From assembly GCA_025757845.1 (NCBI GenBank), contig CP107211.1, positions 1,054,001 through 1,118,000 on the forward strand: a stretch of DNA of 64,000 nucleotides. Direction: 5' to 3'. Source of the stretch: Oscillospiraceae bacterium (GTDB lineage: Bacteria > Bacillota > Clostridia > Oscillospirales > Ruminococcaceae). Position numbers and translations under genes: made by a program. How positions within the stretch are numbered: the first letter of the stretch is position 1; each line of letters starts with the position of its first letter. Below the pieces are notes generated by a model. It was given only the letters and a program-made list of their open reading frames with translations, ran no database searches and was not told where the DNA came from. Below are positions 9,062-17,332 of the stretch, one piece after another.

Positions 9062-9325
9062 ATGAGCGAAAAATCGGATAAGCTGCGGGCGATGCTGGAA
9101 AAAGAGAAGGAACGCCACATCAAGCTGAACAACCGTATCGAGATTCTGGAGCGGCGCATTCAGGAGGAAGATTCTGCCGAGGTCAACGAGATGGTGCGGA
9201 CTGCAAAGGTCACGCCGGAACAGCTCGCCGCCCTGCTGCGGCAGTCGGCTACCACCACCCCGAACCCGGCTGCGCTGTCTGCCGTGGGTGCCACTTTCGA
9301 GAAGGAGGATGCAGATGAGGATTAA
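9062..9325 (+). CDS. DUF4315 family protein
   Basis: An 87-residue, highly charged, mostly helical protein. The start is the ATG at 9062, preceded by TTGGAGGAG. The first 45 residues form a coiled coil (KLRAMLEKEKERHIKLNNR), which is typical of DUF4315 proteins found between the NlpC/P60 and DUF4366 genes of these ICEs. Its role is unknown. It overlaps the next gene by 11 bases. Confidence 0.85.
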   Translation: MSEKSDKLRAMLEKEKERHIKLNNRIEILERRIQEEDSAEVNEMVRTAKVTPEQLAALLRQSATTTPNPAALSAVGATFEKEDADED

Positions 9326-10043
9326 GAAACTGGGCGCACTGCTGGTATCGGCGGCACTGTGCGCTGGCATGGCAGCTCCCGCTTTTGCCTTTGAGGGCGA
9401 AGCTGCCCCGGTGGAGCAGCCGGTTCTGCCGGAGGTGGTGGAGGATATTGTCACCGTCACGGACGAAACCTCTGGTGCCCTGACCCCGGAGGGCAATCTG
9501 ACGCTGGTGGATGATTACCACACCAACTATTCCGATGGCAGCGGCCAGCAGTTCATCACGCTGGTGTCGAAGTCGGGAGCCACCTTCTATCTGGTCATCG
9601 ATCGCAACGCCAAAGGACAGCAGACCGTCCACTTTATGAATCTGGTGGACGAAGCAGACCTTTTGGCTCTGATGGAGGAAGAAGATGCCGATGCCTACAC
9701 CGCCGAAAAGGAAGCAGCGGCGCAGGCGGAACAGGATAGGCTGAAAGCCGAGGAAGAAGCGAAAAAAGCCGCCGAAGAAGCGGCGGCATCCGGCACGGAA
9801 CAGCCCAAGGAAAACAAGGTCACAAAGATCGCATCCGGCTTTCTGGGCGTGGTGGTGCTGATTGCGCTGGCGGCAGGCGGCGGCTTCTATGCTTTCACAA
9901 AGCAGAAACAGAAAAAGCAGGCAGAAAAAGAAGCCCTTGACCCCGATGCAAACTACACCGAGGACAAGGGCGATTTTGAGATCCCCACCGATGTGCCGGA
10001 CGAGGACGAAACCCCGGACGAGCAGGACACCGAACCCATCTGA
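9315..10043 (+). CDS. DUF4366 family surface protein
   Basis: A 242-residue protein starting at the ATG at 9315 behind GAAGGAGG. It has an N-terminal signal peptide (KKLGALLVSAALCAGMAAPAFA), an extracellular domain of about 110 residues, a Glu/Ala-rich helical stalk, and a C-terminal membrane segment (about residues 176-196) followed by a charged tail rich in Asp/Glu/Pro. This is the DUF4366 layout. Such proteins are a conserved part of the conjugation operon and are thought to act at the cell surface in mating; the exact function is unknown. Confidence 0.87.
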   Translation: MRIKKLGALLVSAALCAGMAAPAFAFEGEAAPVEQPVLPEVVEDIVTVTDETSGALTPEGNLTLVDDYHTNYSDGSGQQFITLVSKSGATFYLVIDRNAKGQQTVHFMNLVDEADLLALMEEEDADAYTAEKEAAAQAEQDRLKAEEEAKKAAEEAAASGTEQPKENKVTKIASGFLGVVVLIALAAGGGFYAFTKQKQKKQAEKEALDPDANYTEDKGDFEIPTDVPDEDETPDEQDTEPI

Positions 10044-10049
10044 TTTTAA

Positions 10050-10075
10050 GGCGGCGTTTGCCGCCATACATATTG
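10050..10075 (+). repeat. GC hairpin followed by TACATA, copy 2
   Basis: GGCGGCgtttGCCGCC followed by aTACATA, between the DUF4366 gene and topB. It is nearly identical to the copy at 3510, although the flanking genes differ. Confidence 0.5.
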
Positions 10076-10103
10076 TAATCAGAAATAGATTGGAGGGATT
10101 CTT

Positions 10104-10433
10104 ATCGCAAAATTGATCGTGGCGGAAAAACCGTCCGTAGCCATGTCCTACGCCAAAGTCCTCGGTGCCACCAACCGTCAGGACGGTTATCTGGAGGGCA
10201 ACGGCTATCTGGTAAGCTGGTGCGTTGGTCATCTGGTGGAACTGGCACCGCCCAATGTCTACGATGCCAAATACGTCAAGTGGAGTATCGCAGATTTGCC
10301 CATTCTGCCGCAAAAGTGGCAGTATCTGGTGTCTACGTCCACCAAAAAGCAGTTTGGCATCCTGCAAAAACTGATGCACCGCCCGGATGTGGAGAGCGTG
10401 ATCTGCGCTACGGATGCAGGACAGTGCGGTTAG
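10104..10433 (+). pseudogene. topB: DNA topoisomerase III, N-terminal part (interrupted by element 2)
   Basis: About 109 codons of TopB: the Toprim start (AKLIVAEKPSVAMSYAKVLG) up to ICATDAG, then three foreign codons and TAG. The expected next residues REGELIFRLVY resume at 20397, on the far side of a ~10 kb insert. The gene most likely begins with ATC at 10104, six bases after GGAGGG; the first ordinary alternative, TTG at 10113, lies too far from this site. TopB in these ICEs is thought to resolve DNA during transfer. In this state the protein lacks its catalytic tyrosine region, so it is inactive unless the insert excises. Confidence 0.9.
10416..10420. other. attL core of element 2
   Basis: The left junction reads CTACGGATGCAGGACAG and the right junction (20392-20396) CCTACAGACGCAGGGCGC. 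Joining the left part to the right part restores the TopB codons for TDAGRE without loss. The bases shared at the crossover are GCAGG, so the core of the attachment site lies within them. Confidence 0.8.
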
Positions 10434-10508
10434 GTGACTTAAGAGAAAGAAAAAGAGACCTCATCTCGTTGAAAATCAAATTTCAAAATCATTAAAGGAG
10501 CCATTCAA

Positions 10509-10791
10509 ATGAAACGAAATCAGAATTTTGACTATAATCGCTCTCAAAAAGTGCTTTCCTGCCGCTACAACATGGACATCAACCGAGTGGAAGCCCGATT
10601 CGAGGATGGAACCATTCTTTCCATCGACTGCATCGTCATTGAGGACGAATATGGCAACACCCCGGCACAGCGAGCAGAACTGGACTGGCTACTTATATAA
10701 CAAGCCCTTGGAATATACCCAGCTTGTGCTGAGTGGGGAAATCGAACATTATCTTTCACTTGGTTGCGATCACGGTAGACTAGAAGATTGA
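10509..10791 (+). pseudogene. DUF6061-like protein, frameshifted
   Basis: The first 63 codons give a protein resembling the DUF6061 family (SCRYNMDINRVEARFEDGT, then AQRAELDWLL), behind a good AAAGGAG site. The frame ends at TAA 10698, but another frame continues with the expected C-terminal part, LYNKPLEYTQLVLSGEIEHYL, to 10791. One indel near 10685-10695 (GGCTACTTATATAAC) explains both halves. Family members are small proteins of unknown role in Bacillota mobile elements. The gene lies directly at the left end of element 2. Confidence 0.6.
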
Positions 10792-10848
10792 CCTTTTTTC
10801 ATAGAAATGTGATTGGCTGTTACAGAATGGCTCTTCAAAAAGCATTAC

Positions 10849-10908
10849 AGAAAATCCGGAAACTTTTTTGAACCATAATAACTCAAAAAAGTTTCCGGAT
10901 TTCTGTTT
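10849..10908 (+). terminator. Rho-independent terminator
   Basis: A long stem, AAATCCGGAAACTTTTTTGA paired with TCAAAAAAGTTTCCGGATTT, with a short AT-rich loop and a T-rich tail (CTGTTTTTG). It closes the small transcription unit at the left end of element 2. The rest of 10792-11062 shows no gene. Confidence 0.85.
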
Positions 10909-11062
10909 TTGTACGATTGCTATCGTATTTTCATTTTGCAATAGTTTTCATAATTGACCATTGTCCATTACAGAGAATATAGGTCTCTTCCTATAATTGG
11001 CTGACATTTTATAGCACACACATTTATTTCTGCATGGAATACCCACTGCTTCCATAAAATAT

Positions 11063-11290
11063 TTACTCGAATAATTTTCCGCAAAATGGACAACGATCTT
11101 TCACTGTTAGTACAATTGAAAAGTGCTTCCCACAAAAAGGACAACGACGTGTTATAAAATCAAAAATATAGTCTATCAAAAGTACAACAACAGCTGCTAT
11201 ACGAAACTCAAATGCCCATAGTGCGCATACGACTATTGCTATGAAGATGAATACAGCTTTGCATAATGTGAGTTTTGTTTGGAATTTCAT
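11063..11290 (-). CDS. Small membrane protein with C-terminal zinc ribbon
   Basis: A 75-residue protein with two hydrophobic helices (AVFIFIAIVVCALWAF and IAAVVVLLIDYIFDFI) followed by two CPFCGK knuckles, which together make a zinc ribbon. The architecture (two helices, then ribbon) is the same as that of the 85-residue protein at 26423, although the sequences differ. The function is unknown. The ribosome binding site is weak (AAAGAAG), but the composition and paired Cys motifs support a real gene. Confidence 0.65.
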   Translation of the reverse strand: MKFQTKLTLCKAVFIFIAIVVCALWAFEFRIAAVVVLLIDYIFDFITRRCPFCGKHFSIVLTVKDRCPFCGKLFE

Positions 11291-11548
11291 TTTTTATTCT
11301 TCTTTCAAGCTTGAAGTTTACTGATTATCGCATACCGTTACTTGATATAATATATTGTTTATACGTTTCTTCAACTCTGCATTGGAATCACCCTTTCATG
11401 TAAAAACAAAAGACACGAAATTGTTACGTCCACCTTAATTCTTAGATTAACTATTGATAGCATCAAAGCACAATAAGCAATCAAAGTCCACGATTTTGTA
11501 TCAAAGTAGAGAAAACTTGTAACGAAATCGGTGTGGCCGCAAATAACA

Positions 11549-11584
11549 TGACCCTCAACACTGGGCATCCAGCATTGAGGGTCA
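11549..11584. repeat. Inverted repeat with 10-base arms
   Basis: TGACCCTCAA (11549-11558) pairs with TTGAGGGTCA (11575-11584); the loop can add CTGG/CCAG. Neither strand has a U-tract. It is the only clear structure in 11291-11676, where I see no convincing gene. It may be a binding site or a structured RNA end. Confidence 0.6.
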
Positions 11585-11676
11585 TACTTAAATAACCGTT
11601 TGTATTGCACTCGCACTATGCCTCAAGTCGATTGTCAACCGAAGGCTTTTATTATGTCATGAAGAATTTCCATCTG

Positions 11677-11991
11677 CTACGGCGAAAGATCATTTCCTTT
11701 TTGACTTGGTGAAAGCAATTCATTACGGAGTTTAATTAAAGTTTTCTTTTGCGCACCAGTCAATCCAGAAAGAGATAGTACTTCTGGCGCATCCAGTCCT
11801 AGGAGTTCATCTGTTGAAATGCTAAATAAGGATGAAATGCTTGCAAGAACATCCAACGGAATTGCATGTGCATCACTTTCATATCCACTGACCGTGGATA
11901 CAGCCTTATTTAACCGTTTAGCCAAATCCGCCTGCGTCCAGCCACGACTTTCTCTCAGCTTTTTTAGCTTTTCTCCTAAATAATGCTCCAT
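11677..11991 (-). CDS. XRE-family transcriptional regulator
   Basis: A 104-residue protein with an N-terminal helix-turn-helix (LRESRGWTQADLAKRL, then VSTVSGYESDAHAIP; about residues 10-65) and a short C-terminal region (LSGLTGAQKKTLIKLRNEL). It is transcribed away from the two-component system at 12159. The gap between them contains a perfect 14-base inverted repeat, a likely operator. By family and place it is probably the repressor that keeps the element or its two-component system silent. Confidence 0.85.
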   Translation of the reverse strand: MEHYLGEKLKKLRESRGWTQADLAKRLNKAVSTVSGYESDAHAIPLDVLASISSLFSISTDELLGLDAPEVLSLSGLTGAQKKTLIKLRNELLSPSQKGNDLSP

Positions 11992-12032
11992 TCCTGTACA
12001 CTCCTATCCTATATAAAGTGTACTATTTGAAA

Positions 12033-12081
12033 TTTCAATATAATCGTACTATACTACATATAATGTTCGATTATATTGAAA
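12033..12081. promoter_or_regulatory. Perfect 14-base inverted repeat, probable operator
   Basis: TTTCAATATAATCG (12033-12046) and CGATTATATTGAAA (12068-12081) are exact reverse complements, 21 bases apart. They lie in the AT-rich gap between the divergent XRE gene and the response regulator gene. The arms contain promoter-like TATAAT strings, so a protein bound here could shut off both directions. Confidence 0.75.
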
Positions 12082-12158
12082 TTCGATTGACTTGTGAGGA
12101 GCAGGGCTGTATGTTGTGTGTTAAAAAGCATTCCCATGCGCAATGGAGGGATTTCAAA

Positions 12159-12875
12159 ATGAATGTCTTGGTTTGTGACGATGACCGGAAGATTGTTGAT
12201 TCTATTATTGAAGAACTCAAAAAGAAAAGCGAAGAAATGCATGTATCATCAAGATTTTATGGTTTTTCTCAACCAAGTCAAATAGACTTATCGCTTCCTT
12301 ATGATATTGCGCTTCTGGATATTGATATGGGCGAAACAAATGGAATTGAGCTTGCCAAAAAGTTACGAGCAGAAAATGAAAACATAGTGATTATATTCAT
12401 TACAAATTTCATTCAGTATGCTCCAGAGGGATTTGAGGTTCAAGCCTTTCGATACTTACTAAAAGCAGATCTCTCTGCTAAACTTGATTCTTACTTTGAT
12501 TCAGCCGTCCAAGAAGTGCTTCGGCGGAAACAGCTTATCACAATTTCAATCAACTCTGAAATTATCGATGTACCTGTAAATGACATTCTGTATTTAGAAT
12601 CTCATCGAAGAATCATTGTCATGCACCTGTTGGACGAAAAACGTCCAGCATACCAGTTTTACGGTAACATAACGGAACTATCCGAAAAAATCGAGCCACT
12701 CGGTTTCCTTCGTATTCAAAAAAGCTATCTTGTCAATATGCACTATGTCGAAATCTTTCAATACAATAAAGTCCAATTGCGCGGTGGTCTTTGTCTGGCT
12801 CCAAGCGAAAAGAATTATAGTGAGGTAAAACAGAAATATTTACACTGGCGAGGTAAGAATAGATGGATGCTTTGA
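12159..12875 (+). CDS. LytTR-type response regulator (AgrA/ComE-like)
   Basis: A 238-residue regulator. The receiver domain has the acidic pocket CDDDR and the likely phosphoacceptor Asp54 in LLDIDMGETNG. The C-terminal LytTR DNA-binding domain has LYLESHRRIIVMH and the FLRIQKSYLVNMHYV segment. The start is ATG 12159 behind GGAGGG; an upstream in-frame ATG lacks a ribosome binding site. The stop overlaps the start of the kinase gene. LytTR regulators often control peptide-sensing circuits, but no AgrB/AgrD-like genes are visible nearby. Confidence 0.9.
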   Translation: MNVLVCDDDRKIVDSIIEELKKKSEEMHVSSRFYGFSQPSQIDLSLPYDIALLDIDMGETNGIELAKKLRAENENIVIIFITNFIQYAPEGFEVQAFRYLLKADLSAKLDSYFDSAVQEVLRRKQLITISINSEIIDVPVNDILYLESHRRIIVMHLLDEKRPAYQFYGNITELSEKIEPLGFLRIQKSYLVNMHYVEIFQYNKVQLRGGLCLAPSEKNYSEVKQKYLHWRGKNRWML

Positions 12876-14185
12876 TCAGTTTGATTTACACAATCATAGA
12901 TTCAGCCTGCGTATGTCTGTTTTTAGACGCTTTTGCTTCGCACCGTTGGAAGAATCATAGATTTCTTGTTGGTGTAATAGTTCAAACTATTTTAATGTAT
13001 GCATCCATTGAATTCAGTGTCATTGCCTTAAATCGAAACCAAATCGTCAAGATTCTTTTGATTCTACTATCCTGCTTTATGGTTGCCAGGACTCTATATG
13101 AGAATATCTCAGGAAAGTTTTTATTATTTCTTATCGTTGTAGAATATCTCTTGACTTATAGTTTATCCTTTGCAGTCGGAATGCTTGCAACATCGGTTTG
13201 TGGGATGGACGCTCAGACGTTTCAAGCTGACAAGACGCTATCTCTAATCTATGGAATCTCTTATTATTCTGCCGAATTATTTATTATTGCACTGTTTCGC
13301 AAAATAATGCTTCAGCGCATGACAAGCAGACCAAGAAGCCATGCTCAACATTCGCAGCTGATTCTTTACTTTCTATTTCCATGCGCATCGTTTGTAATGC
13401 TTGTGATTCTACTTTACGTTACAAGTGGTCACAATATAGAAGAGTTTGTTTCTGCTGGCTGTTGTATTCTCATTTTTATTTCAAACATTGCAATTCTCTT
13501 TTTATTGGAGCGAATGGAGTATGCAGCATCGGAAAGAGAACAATTATTGATGCTTAACCAGCAGATTCAGCTACAATCGAAAAACATGACTTCGGCAAGC
13601 GAACTTTATTCTGCCCAAAGGAAAAAAGTTCACGATTTCCGGGCGCACCTGAATATCCTAAATCGATTGATGAAGAATCAAGAGTATTCTGCCGCTGAAG
13701 AATATCTTGAAAAAATCACCGAACAGCAAACTGATCGGCTATTCCTTGTCAACACACATCATCCCATCTTGGACGCACTTTTCAATACAAAAGCTGCCGA
13801 AGCAACTCAAAAGAAGATCAGCATTGATTTTGAAGTGAATGATCTATCAAATCTTCCATTTGATGTCTCCGATATGGTAGTGCTTCTATCAAACCTTTTG
13901 GATAATGCCATTGAAGCGTGTCAGCAGTATGATAAGGGCGATAAAGCGATTCATGTCATGGCCGTTGCACAGAAAGACTTTTTTATCTCTGTCCGAAACA
14001 CATCGGAACCTGTTGTAATTATAAGTGGTTCCATTCCAACGACAAAACCAGAACCGCAGCTGCATGGCTTTGGACTTGCGAACATCCGGCTGATTCTCGA
14101 AAAATACAGTGGAGAGTATACGATGTTCTATGAAAATGGGTGGTTCCAGTTCACCGCTGATATACCGTTCACCCCGATTTCGTGA
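12863..14185 (+). CDS. GHKL-type sensor histidine kinase (AgrC-like)
   Basis: A 440-residue kinase. The first ~215 residues hold six or seven hydrophobic segments, forming a membrane sensor of the AgrC type. The likely phosphorylated His is in KKVHDFRAHLNIL (about residue 257). The ATPase domain contains LLSNLLDNAIEAC and GFGLANIRLILEKY, the N and G2 motifs of the GHKL fold. It overlaps the response regulator gene by 13 bases, so both are made together. The ligand is unknown. As cargo of a mobile element, the pair may sense a host or neighbour peptide. Confidence 0.9.
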   Translation: MDALISLIYTIIDSACVCLFLDAFASHRWKNHRFLVGVIVQTILMYASIEFSVIALNRNQIVKILLILLSCFMVARTLYENISGKFLLFLIVVEYLLTYSLSFAVGMLATSVCGMDAQTFQADKTLSLIYGISYYSAELFIIALFRKIMLQRMTSRPRSHAQHSQLILYFLFPCASFVMLVILLYVTSGHNIEEFVSAGCCILIFISNIAILFLLERMEYAASEREQLLMLNQQIQLQSKNMTSASELYSAQRKKVHDFRAHLNILNRLMKNQEYSAAEEYLEKITEQQTDRLFLVNTHHPILDALFNTKAAEATQKKISIDFEVNDLSNLPFDVSDMVVLLSNLLDNAIEACQQYDKGDKAIHVMAVAQKDFFISVRNTSEPVVIISGSIPTTKPEPQLHGFGLANIRLILEKYSGEYTMFYENGWFQFTADIPFTPIS

Positions 14186-14288
14186 CAGATTTTCTCCATC
14201 TTATTACAGAAACGTAGACAATATTGCTTGCTGCGTATACAGTGTAAGAAAGGATGGCACAATGCACAAATCGAAAGGAGTTACTCCA

Positions 14289-14551
14289 ATGCAGCAATAT
14301 AGCTTTGAATGAAATTCAAACTTATCAATTTAATAAGAAAGGATTGCTTATGGACGAGTAACGGATATCGAGAGCAGACCAAGGATTTTGACATTCCTGC
14401 ATCTCAGAAAGACTGGACAAAATACCCTGATTCCTCTTGGGCTGGTGTTCTGGTAGATGCAACAAATCGCGTTGGCTGCTACTATGTTGTCAATATTGCT
14501 GCAAAGACCGGAAAGACTTGGTATGTTGAAATTTCAAATAATATCCGATAA
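14289..14551 (+). pseudogene. Small conserved protein, probably broken by two frameshifts
   Basis: A good AAAGGAG site is followed by ATG 14289 and only MQQYSFE before TGA. Two other frames supply what look like the following parts of one protein: NEIQTYQFNKKGLLMDE (from 14308) and NGYREQTKDFDIPASQKDW onward to TAA 14551, ending KTWYVEISNNIR. Removing one G near 14307 and one T near 14362 would join all three. An alternative is that the ATG at 14309 is a real start, coupled to the short peptide by an ATGA overlap. The function is unknown. Confidence 0.5.
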
Positions 14552-14575
14552 CCGTTTTTGAGCAAGGAGTTTTTT

Positions 14576-14833
14576 ATGCTACCGTTTTTTAATCAAAAAG
14601 AGTTGGTGGTTTGCTCAAATCAATCTCAATACCAAAAATACACATCTCTTTTAGAAAAAGAAGGAATCGGATATCGAACAAAAGTACGCGATTTATCATC
14701 GCCGTCTTTGTTTTCGATGGGAACCCGTGAAAGAACTGGAACCACATTTCAAAAGGTCAATTATCAAATGCTCTACACAATATATGTTCGCAAAGCCGAT
14801 TACGAACGCGCTGTTCACGTTATCACTGTTTGA
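14576..14833 (+). CDS. Small DUF2007-like protein
   Basis: An 85-residue protein with a clear site (AAGGAG, then TTTTTT, then ATG). It has an alternating beta/alpha look (ELVVCSNQSQYQKYTSLLEKEG ... YTIYVRKADYERAVHVI), similar to small DUF2007-type proteins that share a ferredoxin-like fold. The match is by general pattern and not secure. It lies in the same run as the two-component system and the DUF3847 gene. Confidence 0.6.
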   Translation: MLPFFNQKELVVCSNQSQYQKYTSLLEKEGIGYRTKVRDLSSPSLFSMGTRERTGTTFQKVNYQMLYTIYVRKADYERAVHVITV

Positions 14834-14932
14834 TTAAACCACCAAAACCATATACGCTTTTCCTCGCCAAACAATCAGTTGCAAAGCAGGTCTGATTGTT
14901 TGGCTCTTTATTTTGCAAAGGAGCGTGATGCC

Positions 14933-15250
14933 ATGACCGAACCCAAATCCGACCTTGCCTATCTCCGCAACGAAAAAGCCAAAGCAGAACAGAAGCTGCG
15001 CGCTTGTCAGCACCGGGAGAAAATCCTTGAACGCCAGATGTCGGAGCTGAACCGGAGAGAGCGTGTGCACCGTCTTTGTACCCGTGCTGGAATGCTGGAA
15101 AGCTTTCTGGTCTGTCCGGGAGAACTGACCGATGATCAGGTGATGGAACTGCTGAAGATCTCGTTCCGTCAACCTGAAGTCGTGCTGGCACTTGCAAAGA
15201 TGGTGTATGATGTTCATGAACGCAGCAACGTCCAAAACCCTTTAGAATAA
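14933..15250 (+). CDS. DUF3847 family protein, likely mobilization accessory
   Basis: A 105-residue protein with an N-terminal coiled coil (LRNEKAKAEQKLRACQHRE ... MSELNRRERVHRLCTRAGMLE) typical of DUF3847, which is found just upstream of MobA/MobL relaxases in Bacillota elements and resembles MobC-like accessory proteins. The start is ATG 14933 behind AAAGGAG. The position next to the candidate oriT and the MOBQ relaxase supports a role in relaxosome formation. Confidence 0.82.
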   Translation: MTEPKSDLAYLRNEKAKAEQKLRACQHREKILERQMSELNRRERVHRLCTRAGMLESFLVCPGELTDDQVMELLKISFRQPEVVLALAKMVYDVHERSNVQNPLE

Positions 15251-15426
15251 AGGGCGCAATTATACACCTCGTCGTCACTTGCTGCGTATCGTTCGCATCT
15301 GTGCAAAAGCACAAATGCTCATTCACTCCGCAGTTCCTCCTCTTCCCCATAAAATCATCTTCGATGCTTTTCCGGGGACCCCTTTGTGTGAAATTGCGGT
15401 CTTGCAGACGGCTCGATGAAATCGAA

Positions 15427-15560
15427 GCTGGCGTTTGTGCGCCAGCCCGATTCCATCCCAAGGAAAACTGCATTTTCCTTGCGCTACCTTGCAGCTATCC
15501 TTTTGCGGCTCCCGCCTTGTCCCGAAGTGCGCAGCACTCCGCACCAAGACGGAGAGCAAA
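15427..15560 (+). other. Candidate oriT of element 2
   Basis: The 380-base gap before the MOBQ relaxase gene holds two clear inverted repeats, GCTGGCGtttgtgCGCCAGC (15427-15446) and AAGGAAAActgcaTTTTCCTT (15460-15480). They are followed by AAGTGCGCA at 15525-15533, which resembles the TAAGTGCGCCCT nick region known for RSF1010-type MOBQ systems. Repeats before a nick-like string next to the relaxase gene is the usual oriT layout. The exact nick site is an inference. Confidence 0.5.
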
Positions 15561-15571
15561 ACCGAATACGA

Positions 15572-15616
15572 TTCCCGACCGTTCAACAAGAGCTATCTTG
15601 CTGGGCGGTCTTTTTG
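15572..15616 (+). terminator. Terminator-like hairpin in relaxase leader
   Basis: GACCG ... CGGTC encloses an inner CAACAAGA/TCTTGCTG pairing and is followed by TTTTTG, ending 17 bases before the proposed relaxase start. It may end upstream transcription or attenuate the relaxase gene. Confidence 0.5.
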
Positions 15617-15632
15617 TTTGGGGGTGATTCCT

Positions 15633-17207
15633 ATTCCGTGTCCGCATTTCAAAATCTCCATCGTAAAACGCAGCCAAGGGCAGTCCGCTGTTGCCGGTGC
15701 AGCCTACCAGAGCGGCGAGCGGCTGTTCAGCGAATACGACCAGAAAACAAAATTCTACAACAAGAAGAAAGAACTCGTTCATGCCGAGATCATGCTGCCG
15801 CCCCATGCGTCGCCCGGATATGCAGACCGGGCAACCCTCTGGAACGCCGTGGAAGCCGTGGAGAACCAGTGGAACTCCCAGCTTGCCCGGCGCATTGTGC
15901 TGGCGTTCCCGGTGGAAGTGCCGAAAGAGCAATATCTGAAAATGATTCGTGAATTTTGCAAAGAGCAGTTTGTTGCCAAGGGCATGATTGCCGACTTTGC
16001 CATCCACGACAAGGGAGATGGCAACCCACACGCCCACATTCTGCTGACGCTCCGGGCAATGGACGAACACGGCAAATGGCTGCCGAAAGCCCGCAAGGTT
16101 TACAACCTCGATGAAAACGGTGAGCGCATCCAGCTCCCCTCTGGCAACTGGAAATGTCACAAGGAAAACACGGTGGACTGGAACGACCAGAAGTACGCCG
16201 AGGTATGGCGGCACAGTTGGGAAGTCGTTACCAACCGTTATCTTGAAGCCGCTGGCAGACCGGAACGTGTTGACCTCCGCTCCTTTGAGCGGCAGGGCAT
16301 CCAGCAGATACCGACCGTGCATCTCGGCCCCGCTGCACACCAGATGGAAAAGCGTGGAGTAGAAACTTTTCTCGGCAACCTGAACCGGGACATTCGAGCC
16401 GCTAACAGCCTGATGCAGTCCATCCGCAGCGCAATTCGTGGGCTGCAACGCTGGATCGCAGACCTGACCGAAAAGAAACAGATTCTTTTGGATGCACTGG
16501 AACAAGCAAAGGAACCCACGCTGTCCAATCTGCTGGTGGACTACTTCAACCTCCGCAATGAGCAGCGCAGCGATTGGTCTGGCAAGGCAAAACTTAAATG
16601 CACAGTCCGGGACTTTGAGGAAGTTAAACGGGCTGTGGACTATCTGAAAACCCATTCACTGAACACCGTTGAGGATTTGGACACTGCAATTTCTAACCTG
16701 AACCAGACCGCCGCCCCTCTCCGCAGGCAGTTGAAGCAGAATGAGAACCGAATACGGGCAATCGCCCAGATCAAGGATGCTGCTGCCATCCATGCCAAGC
16801 TGAAACCCATCCACGATACCTTTCTAAAAAAGAACTTCAAGCTGACGAAAGATGCCTATGCCAGCCAGCACAAGGAAGAACTGGACGCTTTCAATAAAGC
16901 TGTCCGAACTATGATGAAGCTGAACGGCAGCACAGCGGTGGATTTTTCGGCATTGGATGCCGAATTTTCTGCGCTGCAATCCGGCAGCGCAGAGCTGCGC
17001 ACCCAACTGGAAACCTTGCAGCCGGATATCTCCGCACTAAAAAATATCCGCAAGTATATCGACATGGTGCTGAATAAGCAGCAGCTTTCTGCACCGGGCG
17101 GCAAGACCCCAGAGAAAGAATCTGTGCTGAAACAGTTGGAGCAGCTTCAGCAAGAAAAATCAAAACACAAAGCGATTACCCCCATGAACCGCGAAGAATC
17201 GCTCTAA
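15633..17207 (+). CDS. MobA/MobL-type (MOBQ) relaxase
   Basis: About 524 residues. The N-terminal relaxase domain has KISIVKRSQGQSAVAGAAYQ, the motif I region with the presumed active Tyr, and the metal-binding HDKGDGNPHAHILLT. The C-terminal half is long coiled coil. It nicks DNA at oriT and stays bound to the 5' end for transfer. The protein should begin just before PCPHFKIS; the best-spaced start is ATT 15633, six bases after GGGGGTG, while an in-frame GTG at 15624 overlaps that site. The frame is open further upstream but has no homology there. It belongs to element 2. Confidence 0.92.
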   Translation: MPCPHFKISIVKRSQGQSAVAGAAYQSGERLFSEYDQKTKFYNKKKELVHAEIMLPPHASPGYADRATLWNAVEAVENQWNSQLARRIVLAFPVEVPKEQYLKMIREFCKEQFVAKGMIADFAIHDKGDGNPHAHILLTLRAMDEHGKWLPKARKVYNLDENGERIQLPSGNWKCHKENTVDWNDQKYAEVWRHSWEVVTNRYLEAAGRPERVDLRSFERQGIQQIPTVHLGPAAHQMEKRGVETFLGNLNRDIRAANSLMQSIRSAIRGLQRWIADLTEKKQILLDALEQAKEPTLSNLLVDYFNLRNEQRSDWSGKAKLKCTVRDFEEVKRAVDYLKTHSLNTVEDLDTAISNLNQTAAPLRRQLKQNENRIRAIAQIKDAAAIHAKLKPIHDTFLKKNFKLTKDAYASQHKEELDAFNKAVRTMMKLNGSTAVDFSALDAEFSALQSGSAELRTQLETLQPDISALKNIRKYIDMVLNKQQLSAPGGKTPEKESVLKQLEQLQQEKSKHKAITPMNREESL

Positions 17208-17332
17208 ATTATATTTCTGCCACTGATGTGCCATTGCAGTCTGTGGCAGGAATACATAGATTTTTTACATTGTAAAACAATCCAAATGTGACTTTTTTGT
17301 TAATTCTCAAAATTATGGGTGTCTAAAGGTCT

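Noticed and set aside
11371..11616. 81-codon minus-strand frame
   Set aside because: No ribosome binding site, it overlaps the strong inverted repeat at 11549-11584, and no family is recognisable.
14289..14312. MQQYSFE as an autoinducing peptide for the AgrC-like kinase
   Set aside because: No cysteine or propeptide and no AgrB-like processing gene; a decayed reading frame explains it better.
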